Source: Melieria omissa
Lineage: Eukaryota; Arthropoda; Insecta; Diptera; Ulidiidae
Length of the DNA: 64,000 bases
Reading direction: 5' to 3'
NCBI GenBank assembly: GCA_963971225.1
Contig: OZ020270.1
Span: 2,356,001-2,420,000, forward strand
Within the stretch, counting starts at the first letter, position 1, and each line of letters begins with the position of its first letter. The notes beneath the pieces are model-generated. The model had not been told where the DNA came from. It worked only from the letters and a program-made list of their open reading frames with translations, and did not search any database. Both the position numbers and the translations under genes were made by a program. This document shows, one piece after another, positions 1-10,349 of the stretch.

Positions 1-642
1 CTTAAAGGTGCTGCGGCTGAGGTAATAAAATCAGTTCTAGAATGTTTACGAAGTGAGTACTAGACCGTCATAAGGGCGCTGGCAGCCAAATACAGCGACG
101 AGCACAACAGAACGCTGTACTACTGTGAGCTGAAGAACCGCAGGCAAAGATCCAACGAGGCGCTGCAGACATATGCAGCAGACATTGAGCGGCTCGTGTA
201 GTTGTGCTACCCGTCCTTTGGCGCTGAGGATCTCGAAAGGATGAAGATTGAGTCGTTTATTGAAGGTCTTCATGATCCGGAGACACGTCGCAGTGCGTTG
301 ATGATGGGCAAGCCGACATTAAGGGAGACGGTGACCAGCGCGATGACATATGAGGCGACATGGATTGGGAGCACTCGGTATGCACCTGCAAGGATACGCC
401 AGATCCAGCCAGACAACGACATTCCGATCCAGGCCATAAGCTCTGAGATACCGGACAGGCCACGGGGGGTCTCCTCCAAAGTTGTTTGCTGGGTATGTGG
501 CAAGCAGGGCCACATATCACGAGACTGCCGCCAACGAAAGAGGCGTTCCCGTTCTCGATCGCAATCGCCTGAAGCGAGGAATGCTGATAATCGAGGCTCA
601 GCCAACAAGCGCAGGGCTGAGGACGAGGAGCCGTTAAACTAA
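1..642 (+). pseudogene. gypsy-A gag, C-terminal part with two nonsense codons
   Basis: Frame 1 is colinear with the second half of the gypsy-C Gag at 28369-29781. It is broken by TAG at 61-63 and TAG at 199-201. What remains is the C-terminal capsid-like region, then one CCHC knuckle (CWVCGKQGHISRDC, about 490-531) and a short Arg/Ser-rich tail. Gag would form the cytoplasmic particle and package element RNA. The gag stop TAA is at 640-642, directly behind a slippery heptamer. The N-terminal half lies outside the window. Confidence 0.9.
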
Positions 643-692
643 ACCGGGTCAGCCCAAAGGGGCGTGAGCTGATCCCCACAATCTGCCGCCCC
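633..692 (+). promoter_or_regulatory. Candidate -1 ribosomal frameshift signal between gag and pol (gypsy-A)
   Basis: GTTAAAC (633-639) is read as G TTA AAC in the gag frame and abuts the gag TAA. The pol frame is -1 relative to gag and is open across this point. After a 6-base spacer (640-645), GGGTCAGC (646-653) can pair with GCTGATCCC (668-676) with one bulged T. GGGGCG in the loop (659-664) can pair with CGCCCC (687-692). This gives an H-type pseudoknot with stems of 8 and 6 bp. Heptamer, spacer length and both stems are also present in gypsy-C. The heptamer and geometry match known -1 frameshift sites in general; function here is inference. Confidence 0.75.
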
Positions 693-3600
693 ACCATCCT
701 TGTCTCACAGCTGAAACGACAGCCCAGCAGCTTGACAATTGAAGGAAGAATAGATGGAAAGTTGTTCGTGTTGACACTGGATACTGGAGCGTCATATTCG
801 ATCATAAAAAGGAAGCTGCTGAAGAACTGGGAACCGCTGCATGGCATACAGCTGCGGACTGCGACTGGCGAGCGCGCGCCGGTAAGAGGGAAAGTTACAA
901 AAACGATTGCTATCGGCACCAGCAGCCTGGAACATGAGTTCATCGTCGCGGATATGATGGACGACGTGATTATCGGCGTGGATTTCATGATTAGGCACGA
1001 TTTTACGCTGGACCTGAAGGAAAATGTGCTGCGATATGCCAACGTTGAATTCCCGCTGCACACCGGCTATGAGCGAAGCGTGGCGGTAAGGAAGGTTGTA
1101 TCGTGTCAACACAGGAGGATACCAGCGAATTCTGAGGCGATTGTGTGGGCAAAGGTGGACGAGGACGATGGGACGAGTCGGCTGTGGGTAGTAGAAGCAC
1201 CGAAACAAGGACATGACAAAATCATCATCGGACGTACATTAGTGGAACCTAAAAATGGCAGAATACCAGTCAGAATACTGAACCCCCTGAATGCACCCAG
1301 ATATGTCGGGAAAGATGAGGTAATTGGCGAGTGTAAGGAAGCTGTAGCAGTGGTCAATTGCGAGAGTAGCCCGCCTGGAGGTAATAAGAAGAGCGGTTTT
1401 AACATGGACGCCACACCGCAGGAGAACCAGTGGAGCAGCGAGTTGACGGCCAAGCAGAAACAGAAGGCGAGGTCACTCCTGCAGCACTATGGGTCAATAT
1501 TTGCGGCAGAAGCAGGCGGAAGAACAGCCATAGTGAAGCACAACATCGACACCAGATGTGCGAAACCAATCCGCCAACCACCAAGACGAGTTCCTCTGGC
1601 CAAGAGGGAAGAGGTCACAAATTTGATTGAAAACATGCATAAAGAAAAGGTCATAGAGCCTTCGGCAGGTCCGTGGTGCTCGCCGGTCGTGCTAGTCAAG
1701 AAAAAGGATGGCAGTACCCGATTTTGTGTGGACTATCGAAAGCTCAATGACGTGACCAAGAAGGACAGCTATCCACTACCTCGGATCGATGACACCCTGG
1801 ACACACTGTCAGGCACACAGTGGTTTTCCACACTCGACTTACGCAGCGGCTATTGGCAGGTAGAGCTTGCAGACAAGGACAAAGAGAAAACGGCTTTTAA
1901 TGTTGACGACGATTTGTGGCAGTTCACCGTCATGCCGTTTGGACTCTGCAACGCACCCGCAACATTCGAGCGGCTAAAGGAACGTGTGCTGAAAGGGCTG
2001 CATTGGCGGACGTGTCTGGTATACCTCGACGATATAATCGTGATGGGCAAAAGCTTCGACAACCACCTGGAAAAGCTGAAGGAGGTATTTGAGCGGATAC
2101 AGAAAGCCGGGCTTAAACTCAACCCAAAGAAGTGCTCACTGTTTCAAAAAGAGGTCAAATATCTGGGTCACACGGTTTCCGCTCGCGGAGTACATACGGA
2201 CGAAGACAAGATCGCGGCGGTGAAGGAGTGGCCCCGACCACGCAATCTACACGAACTCCGCAGTTTCCTGGGCCTGTGCACATACTACCGCCGATTTGTT
2301 CCGGGATTCGCGAACATAGCCAGCAGCTTGCACAAACTGTCGAAAAAGAGCTAAGCTTTCGAGTGGAACGAGGAGCAGGAACAGGCTTTCGCACGTCTGA
2401 AGGAAAAACTGTGCAGTGCTCCAATTCTGGCCTTCCCCGTGCCTGGGGAGATGTTTGTGTTGGATACAGATGCAAGCGGGAATAGTATTGGCGGTGTGCT
2501 ATCACAGATAATAGACGGCGAGGAACAAGTGATAGGGTACTACAGTAGGGTTCTATCGAAACCGGAACGCAACTACTGTGTGACACGGAGAGAACTGTTG
2601 GCGGTATTGGACTGCGTAAAACACTTCCACAAATATCTGTATGGACAAAAGTTTCGCCTGCGCACAGATCATGCGGCATTGAAATGGCTCCTGAACTTTA
2701 AAGATCCTGAAGGGCAATTGGCGCGGTGGATCGAGCGACTGCAGAGCTACGACTACACGATAGAGCATCGCAAGGATAGCAGCCATGGAAATGCCGATGT
2801 TTTGTCCCGCCGTCCGTGCAAAGTCGAATGCAGGCAGTGCTCGCGAGCCGAAAGCAAAGAACAGATAGTGGACGTCCGGTTGGTAAGCGTTATGCCACAG
2901 GAAGGGTGGTCGGTGGAGAGGCTACAAAGAGATCAGCGTGAGGATACGGATCTTGCAAAAATCATCAAAGCAAGAAGCAAGGCGCACGTCCAGACTGGCA
3001 GGAGATGGCCAGTGAAAGCCCGATCCCTAAGGCTTACTGGGCACAGTGGAAAAGTCTGCGACTGAAAGAAGGATGCCTGTACCGCGAATGGGAGAGCGCG
3101 GATGGTCGGACCAGCAACTCCCTAATGGTAGTGCCGAAATGCAGAATCAACGAGGTCATCGAGGCATACCATAACGACTCCAGTGGAGGGCACCTGGGCA
3201 TCACCAAAACCGTCGCCAAAATAAAAAGACGATTCTACTGGGTAGGATGTCAGGAGTCTGTAGCCGAGTGGATTAAGAGCTGCGACCGATGTTCAGCCGC
3301 GAAAGGGCCGACAAGAAAATCTCGAGGCCGCATGCAGCAGTACAACGTGGGAGCGCCCTTCGAGCGGATTGCTATGGACGTCGCCGGCCCATTCCCAACT
3401 AGCACTCAAGGCAGCAGGTATGTGCTGGTGGTAATGGATTACTTCAGCAAATGGCCCGAAGTGTACCCTATTCCTAACCAGGAGGCCACTACGATCTCGG
3501 AAAAGCTGGTAAACAACTGGGTAGCCCGGTTCGGAGTTCCGTTGGAGTTACACTCAGATCAAGGCCGGAATTTCGAGTCTGCGGTATTCAAGGAAGTGTG

Positions 3601-3741
3601 TGAGCTACTAGGGATAAAGAAAACTCGTACCACGCCTTTGCACCCACAGTCCGACGGCATGGTGGAACGCTTTAACCGGACACTGAAGGAATACCTGCGG
3701 AAAGTGGTAGGCAGGAATCAAAAGGATTGGGACACGCATAT
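643..3741 (+). pseudogene. gypsy-A pol, first part: protease, RT, RNase H, integrase N-terminus
   Basis: The frame opens upstream of 732 with no ATG, consistent with frameshift expression. Seen in order: protease motif DTGAS (about 780-794); RT with YRKLND and YLDD (2022-2033); RNase H with DTDASG near 2466 and TDHAALKW; integrase zinc-binding H-H-C-C around 3165-3300; and catalytic-core D residues in MDVAGPF and HSDQGRN followed by E in DGMVERF. Breaks: nonsense TAA at 2352-2354, a one-base loss near 2960-2975 that shifts the frame, and the gypsy-B insertion at 3741. The rest of the integrase is at 12917-13411. The same frameshift site is found in gypsy-D. Confidence 0.92.
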
Positions 3742-4090
3742 AGTAACGTTGCCGAAATCAAACATCCTCCTTGGTGTTTAAGTTGGAACTGAACTTCTTT
3801 ATTTTCTTACAACACGTTGATACAGCACACAGATCTTTTTATCTCATTTTTCTTGCTCACTTAGATAATAGTAACAGTAGTTGGTATACAAATGAGTGCG
3901 AATGTAATTATGTGTATGTGTATGAAAGGGTGAGCAAATGAGTGACTAAGTAGATAAGTAAGTAGATAAGTATAATAGTAGTTAATATAAGAATGATTGC
4001 GAGTGTAATTATGTGAGTATGTAAATATGTAGTATGAAAGAGTGGGTGAGTTAAATACATAGGTAGGTATCAGTGGAGGGTTACCCTACT
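3742..4090 (-). repeat. gypsy-B 3' LTR
   Basis: This is 349 bp, matching 12564-12912 with about three substitutions (near 3838, 3918 and 4086). The preceding ATAT (3738-3741) is the TSD. Because the element runs on the - strand, this copy is the 3' LTR. Confidence 0.95.
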
Positions 4091-4671
4091 CCTCCAACGC
4101 CAGAATAAGCAGTCCCTGATTATTCGGGATATAAATAAACATTCTTCATTTTTTTTATTTTTTTTATTTTTTTTTATGTTTATAACTTTTGAATTTTTCT
4201 TGTCTATATCGCTACTTCCTTGCGCTTTTATTACAATCATTAATTCGTATCATTATCATGACACATTAATTATTTATAACGTTTATATGAATGTAAATAT
4301 GTATATATGTATATATGTACATTTATATTTGTGTATGCAAAAGTATGTAATTTTTCTTTTAAATTCGCGGTTTCCTTTTTACCTGTGATTTATAAATTTT
4401 CTTAAATTTCTCCTCATTAGATAATAAATAATTTCCATCGTGCTTATAATTTGTAATTTTTTTATATTTAGGTTGTGATTTACTTTCTCTATTATTGTTT
4501 ACAATGTTGTTGGCAAAACTATCGGTCTCAACTCTATTGGTTTTTTTCGTTTCGCTTTCTTTTCGTGTATTGTTTTGGAAAGTTTAAGTATTTCCTCACG
4601 TGAAATTATATTATTTAAAAGATCAATTGGTCGATTCCTAGTAGTAGTGTGTATTGTATTATTATATAATA

Positions 4672-5888
4672 GGGGAAAGGTTCCGGTTGTGGGCACCTTT
4701 TTGTTTTTGGCTCATAACTTTTTACCAAGTTCTTCTTAATCGGACATATGGACATCTATGGAAAGCTAGAAACCTTAGCTAACAAGTAATGACAAAAGTA
4801 AATCGATTCCGTCAAATAGAAAAGTTGTTTTTGTTAATTTTGTAAAGTAGTCATTTTTAACAAAAATTTTTTTTGGGTTCGGTTGTGGGCACGCCTGGAA
4901 AATCTGGTGGAAACGGAAAAACCAACACGAATATAGAAAAACATTAAGTTTTAATTATTTGAAGCACAATGCACGCATGTGAAGTAGCTGGTACGCATGT
5001 CGGCACATTTTGGATGGACGGGCATTTCAAAATGTAAGTGACCAAGTTATTCTCCTGGGCTGTCAAGAAGACCTAAAGTAAAATGAAATTCAACCTAATT
5101 AATCAACACTCTTCAAGTGCTGTGACGTGAAGAAGGTGGAAAACACCAGTTAACCTGATTCGATAACATCCACGAAAAGAAGAAAAAGAAGAAAACACCA
5201 CCGTCGACAGCTTTGATGTTTCCGAAATTTTCTTCCACCTTCTTTTTGTAGCGTTGGAAAGTGGTTCAGGAAATCGCATACGCTGCGGCAGTCGATTTTG
5301 TGGTTAGCTTATCTGCAGAACAATGTTAAATTACATCCAGCACATTAAAAAAGATATCGGAGGATTTTTTTTATTTACCCTTGGAAGATATAACTAAAAC
5401 AACCAAAAAATGCGTTAGAAGACCATTTTCGATGAAATAACTTACCAAAACTTACCAAATCACTAAAAGATGGGTGCCCACAACCGAACTAATTGCAGTG
5501 CCCACAACCGAATTTGGCAGCCATTTTGAGAAGTAGTGAAAAATTTGTTCGGGGTAAACATATTGGTTGTAATCAATATTGGATCACAAAGTATAATAAA
5601 TTTACTAAATAAAAATGCATTTTACTCGCCTTCTCGATGGATTCACTTCGATTTATGACACCATTTAAAATGTGTAAAAAAATGTTTGTCTTATTTTTTA
5701 AGCACAGAAAGATATATATGGTCCCAGCACAAAGCAGGCGTGTCTGTTCGACTCAGTATTTGGCACAAAAAGATCGTGGTTCCATAATGAACAAATGGCC
5801 TTAGTCAAAAAAACCCAGCCTGCTTTCTATCAAGAGATACGAAGGGGTGCCCACAACCGAACTATGCCCACAACCGAACCTTTTACCC
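4672..5888. mobile_element. TA-flanked MITE with repeated CGGTTGTGGGCA motifs
   Basis: This 1217-bp non-coding element lies inside the gypsy-B integrase, flanked by TA (4670-4671 and 5889-5890). The ends are inverted: GGGGAAAGGTTCCGG on the left and, read inward, GGGTAAAAGGTTCGG on the right. The TSD suggests the Tc1/mariner/pogo group. The motif CGGTTGTGGGCA occurs six times: direct near 4684 and 4872, inverted near 5471, 5498, 5848 and 5867. No ORF of note is present. Confidence 0.85.
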
Positions 5889-6451
5889 TACTATTGCTTT
5901 ATACACTTTTTCAAAAATGTCATCTTTGTTATTTGGATCTGCATTAAAAAGTCGAATATGCTCGTTAAGTGTGCCATGTAACCGTTCAACATCTGCGTGG
6001 CCGGTTTTCCAATATGCTGTAGTTGTGTGAAAATTTATATCTTGACTCTTCAAAAATTCCCTAATTACAGCAGTGTCTAGTTCATTGTCGAACATTAGTA
6101 AATTTGGTTTGCCTAAATATTGAATTCTTTGTTTAAGTGCTTTCAGTATTGAAACCCAGGTTCTGTCTTCCAAGTAGTAAGCGGTTGCATATTATGTAAG
6201 CTTGTCTATGCTCGTCAGATACATAATGCCACGCTGCGGGTACCATATATCTAAATGAACAATATCATTGTGTTTTTCTGGGGTAGGCGTAATGTTTAAA
6301 CTGTATTTTATTGGAGATCTATCAAATTTTGCAAGTCTACATAATTCACAGCTATTAATAAATTTCTGGATTTCTTTCTTTAATTTTGGGTAAAAGTAAT
6401 TTTTTCTTAACTCCTCATAAACTTCACTTATTTCTCTGTGATTATTTTTAA

Positions 6452-7219
6452 CCCTCAATCACCCACCCCTATTAAAATCACGTATCTACCCACCCTGAGT
6501 CCCCGGGACTCAAAATGTTTGTTTACGAAATAACGCAACATCTATTAAATTTTTATGGTTTTTTATATTTTTGTAGGACACATTAAGATCTCTTGTTACA
6601 GATATCATTCCATTTTTTTGCATAACTCAAATAAAAATTCACCTTTTAATTGACAGAAAAAAACATACTCTAAAAAACATACACTAAGCATTTTATAAAA
6701 ATAAAAGGTATAAATAAATTAACAAAAACAATTCTTTTTACATAAATAACCTAAAAATTAAATAACTGTTCAGAAAAAAAACTTAAACTAATACTTCATT
6801 ATATAAAATAAGAAAACGTGCATCAGGTTGAATTTCATATGTTGTGCACATACCTCACATACTTTTCCAGCACAACTAAGGCAAATTGTTAGTAGCAAAA
6901 CTTCTCAAAGGGTTAACACTCTCAATTATTAAACTTTTCGCGGCCATTTTTGGCATCCTAAATTTAAATTAACACGATTTTAAAAACATTACAAGTACAA
7001 TTTTTGTAACACAAAACACCACCCTGAGTCCCTGGGACTCACTCTGTGCCAAAACTCAACCTTGTAATTGTAGTGCGCTAACTTCCGGTCGTCTTCGTGT
7101 TCAGAGCGACCCTTTAGGAAGGTATACGAAAGCTGGGCGCCGAAACATAAAAACACAACGTGTACCAACTTATTAAAGTTCGTAGTGAGTCCCCTGGACT
7201 CAGGGTGGGCGATTGAGGG
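6452..7219. mobile_element. piggyBac-like MITE (TTAA TSD)
   Basis: This 768-bp element is flanked by TTAA (6448-6451 and 7220-7223). Its ends are inverted: CCCTCAATCACCCACCC on the left and GGGTGGGCGATTGAGGG on the right. TTAA plus CCCT-type ends is the piggyBac signature. A palindromic motif of the type CACCCTGAGTCCCNGGGACT recurs near both ends (about 6487 and 7019, inverted near 7186). It has no transposase and is non-autonomous. Confidence 0.88.
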
Positions 7220-7640
7220 TTAAAATGGTTTCTTTCTATTAATTGTAAGAGCTTTTCTCTATCGATTAAATCTTCTACAAATAAGTTTGCTTTTAATATT
7301 CTCAAATTTTTATTTCTCGCAAAATATTTAATATACAGGGATTGGAATTCTGAGTATAATTTAATATTTGGACAGAAAACTACTGCGAGTCCTTTTTCAG
7401 GTAATTTTTCTCTCATAAAATTCAGAAGGTTATCATTATTTGTTACTTTTAAATTATGTCGAATCTTATTTTTAAACATTATTTTCGTTTTACAAGAATT
7501 AGCATTTGAATTTTCGATAAATATTTGATTTTTGAATAGATTAATAGGCTGCTCTGTTATTCTAATATAGTCTTTATCATCGCTTTCTGCGCTATGAATT
7601 GTGTTTGCTTCTTCATCAAATAATTCGTGTAAATTTATTT

Positions 7641-8072
7641 CTACTTCATTATTTGGTTCGCCAAGCATAATCTGCTAAGACCGTCGGCGATTACATTTTC
7701 CTTTCCCTTAATGTAATTAATCTCAAAATCGAATTCGTTCAGTCTGATTTTCCACCGCTGAATTTTAGCATTTGGTTCTTTTATATTTTGAAGCCAAATT
7801 AAAGGACGATGATCTGTTTTGATAATGAATTTGCGGCCAAAAAGATATGGACGAAAGTATTTCGTCGCCCACACGATAGCCAGCAATTCTTTTTCAATCG
7901 TACTGTAGTTTCTCTCGTGCCCGTTTAGCGTGCGGCTGGCAAAAGAAACTACTTTGTTACCCTGCATTAGGGCTGCTCCTAAAGCAAAATTGCTCGCATC
8001 GGTAACAAGCGTGAATATTTTGTTAAAGTTAGGGTGGGTCAGTATAGGATCATTTTTAAGTAAGGTTTTCAA
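7641..8072 (-). pseudogene. gypsy-B RNase H domain
   Basis: The protein shows [14 protein letters not shown], an [17 protein letters not shown] block, TDHRPLIWL and ADGLSRL, the normal order for RNase H of gypsy-type Pol. It is out of frame with the RT at 8130-8786; the shift lies in the A/T run near 8120-8130. Downstream the frame is lost again just after ADGLSRL. Confidence 0.9.
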
Positions 8073-8129
8073 TTTTTCAAAGGCCGCTTTATAGTCTTTA
8101 TCATTAATATCAATTTTTGCCCCTTTTTT

Positions 8130-8786
8130 TTAATATTTAATGAGGTGATGGCCAATCTTCGAATAATCTTTAATAAAGCGCCTATAATAACCCGTTATAC
8201 CCAAAAATGATTTTATTTCTTTTTGTGTTTTAGGTAGTGACATTTTGTCTATTGCTTTAAGTTTGTCAGGGTTTGGTTTAATACCATCAGGAGTGACAAC
8301 ATGGCCTAAAAATTCAGTTTCCCTGGCTAAAAAGTTGCATTTATCAACTTGTAGTTTCAAATTCGCCTGACTCAAACGTTTAAGTATTTTGTCGATCGCT
8401 TCTAAGTGTTCTTCTATACTCGTAGAAAAAACTAGAACGTCATCCAAGTAAACTAGACAGATTGACCCAATGTATTCTTTTATTACATTGTTAATCAGCC
8501 GTTGAAAGGAAGCTGGCGCATTACGAAGACCAAATGGCATACGTAAAAATTCATAATGGCCAGTAGCTGTTGAAAATGCTGTTTTCGGAATATCGTCAGG
8601 ATGGACTTCAATCTGATGAAATCCCTTAGCCAAGTCAAAGTATTGACATTTCCCTAGTTTGTCGAAAATATCATCAATGTTTGGCATGGGAAATCTGTCA
8701 ACTGTAACATCGTTTAATTTCCGGTAATCAATAACTATCCGCCAATTTTGTTTATTGGACGAATCTAACTTTTGGGAACTATCCAT
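8130..8786 (-). pseudogene. gypsy-B reverse transcriptase domain
   Basis: This holds 218 codons with [11 protein letters not shown], the [10 protein letters not shown] block, [15 protein letters not shown], catalytic YLDD, and [12 protein letters not shown] at the thumb. It would copy element RNA into DNA. Both ends are cut by frameshifts; the stretch 8787-9046 between protease and RT is coding remnant in other frames. Confidence 0.92.
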
Positions 8787-9046
8787 ATCGGACTATTGTA
8801 GGGACTATTTGAGTGTCTAATTATATTTTGTTTAAGCATATTCTCAATCTGATTATTAACTTCATTTTTATGGACCTCCGGATATCTATATAATTTTGAA
8901 TAAATTGGCATATCGTGCTTCGTTACAATTCTGTGCTTTATTTCATTGGTAAAAGTTAGGTTGTCATTTTTGTTGTGAAATACATGTTTATGTTTTTTGA
9001 TGATTTTAAGTAATTTTTCTCTTTCATATTCTTTAAGATGATTTGT

Positions 9047-9454
9047 TCAAATGTAGGATATGATATTAGATTTTTCAACTTCGCAATTAAAAAAATAAGT
9101 ATCTTTGTAAGTCAAATCGTTATAAATGTCTTCTTCTTTAGACAAACATAACGTTATAACAGCACTACCAGTAATAAGTTGCCTGTTAGGAAAGTCGATG
9201 ATGCAATTTAAATTTCCCAAAATATTATTCCCTATAAGTCCATCAAATTTTTCATTGAATGGGTATTCTAAAAATTCGCAATGATAGTCAATTAAATTAA
9301 ATTCTTTAAATATAGGAAATTTACAAAGGGTTGTTATTGATATTGTTGTGTTTAATGCTTTGGCTATTACATTTACATCTTGCTTCCATTTAGGGTTACA
9401 AATGTTGGGATTAATTATGCTTAATTCAGCCCCAGTATCAATAATAAATTTCAA
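9047..9454 (-). pseudogene. gypsy-B aspartic protease region
   Basis: The N-terminal motif IIDTGAELSII marks the retropepsin active site, and DGLIGNNIL fits the second conserved block. The reading frame is open above the first Met to about 9480, so the true start was upstream. It sits between the Gag tail and RT as expected. Confidence 0.85.
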
Positions 9455-9719
9455 TTTTCTAATAGGGTTATTGATTACTATATAGGGAAGTCCTGCTCGT
9501 GTGCTATAGGAAAATTTACATAAGAGTTACCTATTTCCATTGGCTCATCTTGTCGTTGGAAATTGTCAAAATTTTGTGGATTCGCTTGCCTAGATTGATT
9601 AAAATTGGTACCGGAATGAAATTGAGAAGTGTTTCTGTTAGTATTGTGCGAGTAATTTGATCGCCTAGTCCGATTTGAAAAACTTGGATTTCCTTCTTCG
9701 TTATTAGTCCTATTACGAT

Positions 9720-10349
9720 TTATATTAGGAATTTGTTGGCTTTGATGAGACGAATATTGTTGAGTTTCAAAATTGTTGTTTGGCCTGTTGTTACTATTGT
9801 TAAATGTTCTGATATTATTCGAAAAGCATCTTCTATAGTCTTAGGGTCTCTAGCAAATATCATAGTCCGTGTTGGTTCGGGAAGATGGTCCCTGAAAGTT
9901 CTAAGCGCAATTCTATTTATTTCGTCAGTAGTATAAGTATTGTCTCCGTGGGTTAAATTTCTGTTGTGAATTTTATTAGCAAGTTTATTTATTTTAAAGT
10001 AATAATTTTCTATAGTCCCCTGTAATTTACATGTTTTTAAATTATCCATTAGTTCGTTACTAGTGTATTTCTCGCCAAAGTTCTTCGTTAGTATGTCTTT
10101 CAAAACAGTCCACGTTGTTACATTAGTGTGTCTGTGAATCGCTTCCCTAGTTTTGCCAACACATTTGTTTCTTATATATCCAAAAAGTATATTTGTATTA
10201 TTGTTATTAAACTCTGAAATTGATGGAAGGATGTTTTCGACTTGATTTATAAAGTCTGGTAACTGACTCGGATCGTTACCATCAAAACACTCAATATTTT
10301 TAATACAGGTCAAAATTAAGTTAAATCTATTTATTTCTAATGCTTCCAT
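9720..10349 (-). pseudogene. gypsy-B gag, frameshifted near its C-terminus
   Basis: This starts at ATG 10349 with a capsid-like region resembling retrotransposon Gag (NFGEKYTSNEL, KLQGTIENYYFKINKLANKI). The last ~17 residues come from a shifted frame. The correct frame seems to continue through 9790-9490 as an Asn/Gln-rich tail without a CCHC knuckle, typical of 297/17.6 Gag. Confidence 0.85.

Larger units (their letters stand above)
4361..7668 (-). pseudogene. gypsy-B integrase and connecting region, broken by two MITEs
   Basis: Read on the - strand from 7668: a connecting region, then the zinc-binding H-H-C-C region (FNHRE ... SCELC, across the piggyBac-like MITE at 6452-7219). Next come the catalytic core (HLDIWYP, FDNELDTAV, ADVERLHG; 6458-5891) and, across the TA-flanked MITE at 4672-5888, the motif YNNTIHTTT with a basic C-terminus. 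The last open stretch, in a shifted frame, reaches a stop near 4361. Removing each MITE with one copy of its TSD restores colinearity. Extra frameshifts remain near 4499-4530 and 7650. Confidence 0.85.

Noticed and set aside
257..1063. 268-codon - strand ORF, with a similar one at 27948-28535 on the + strand
   Set aside because: Both are antisense shadows of gypsy gag-pol; they are similar only because the sense genes are similar.
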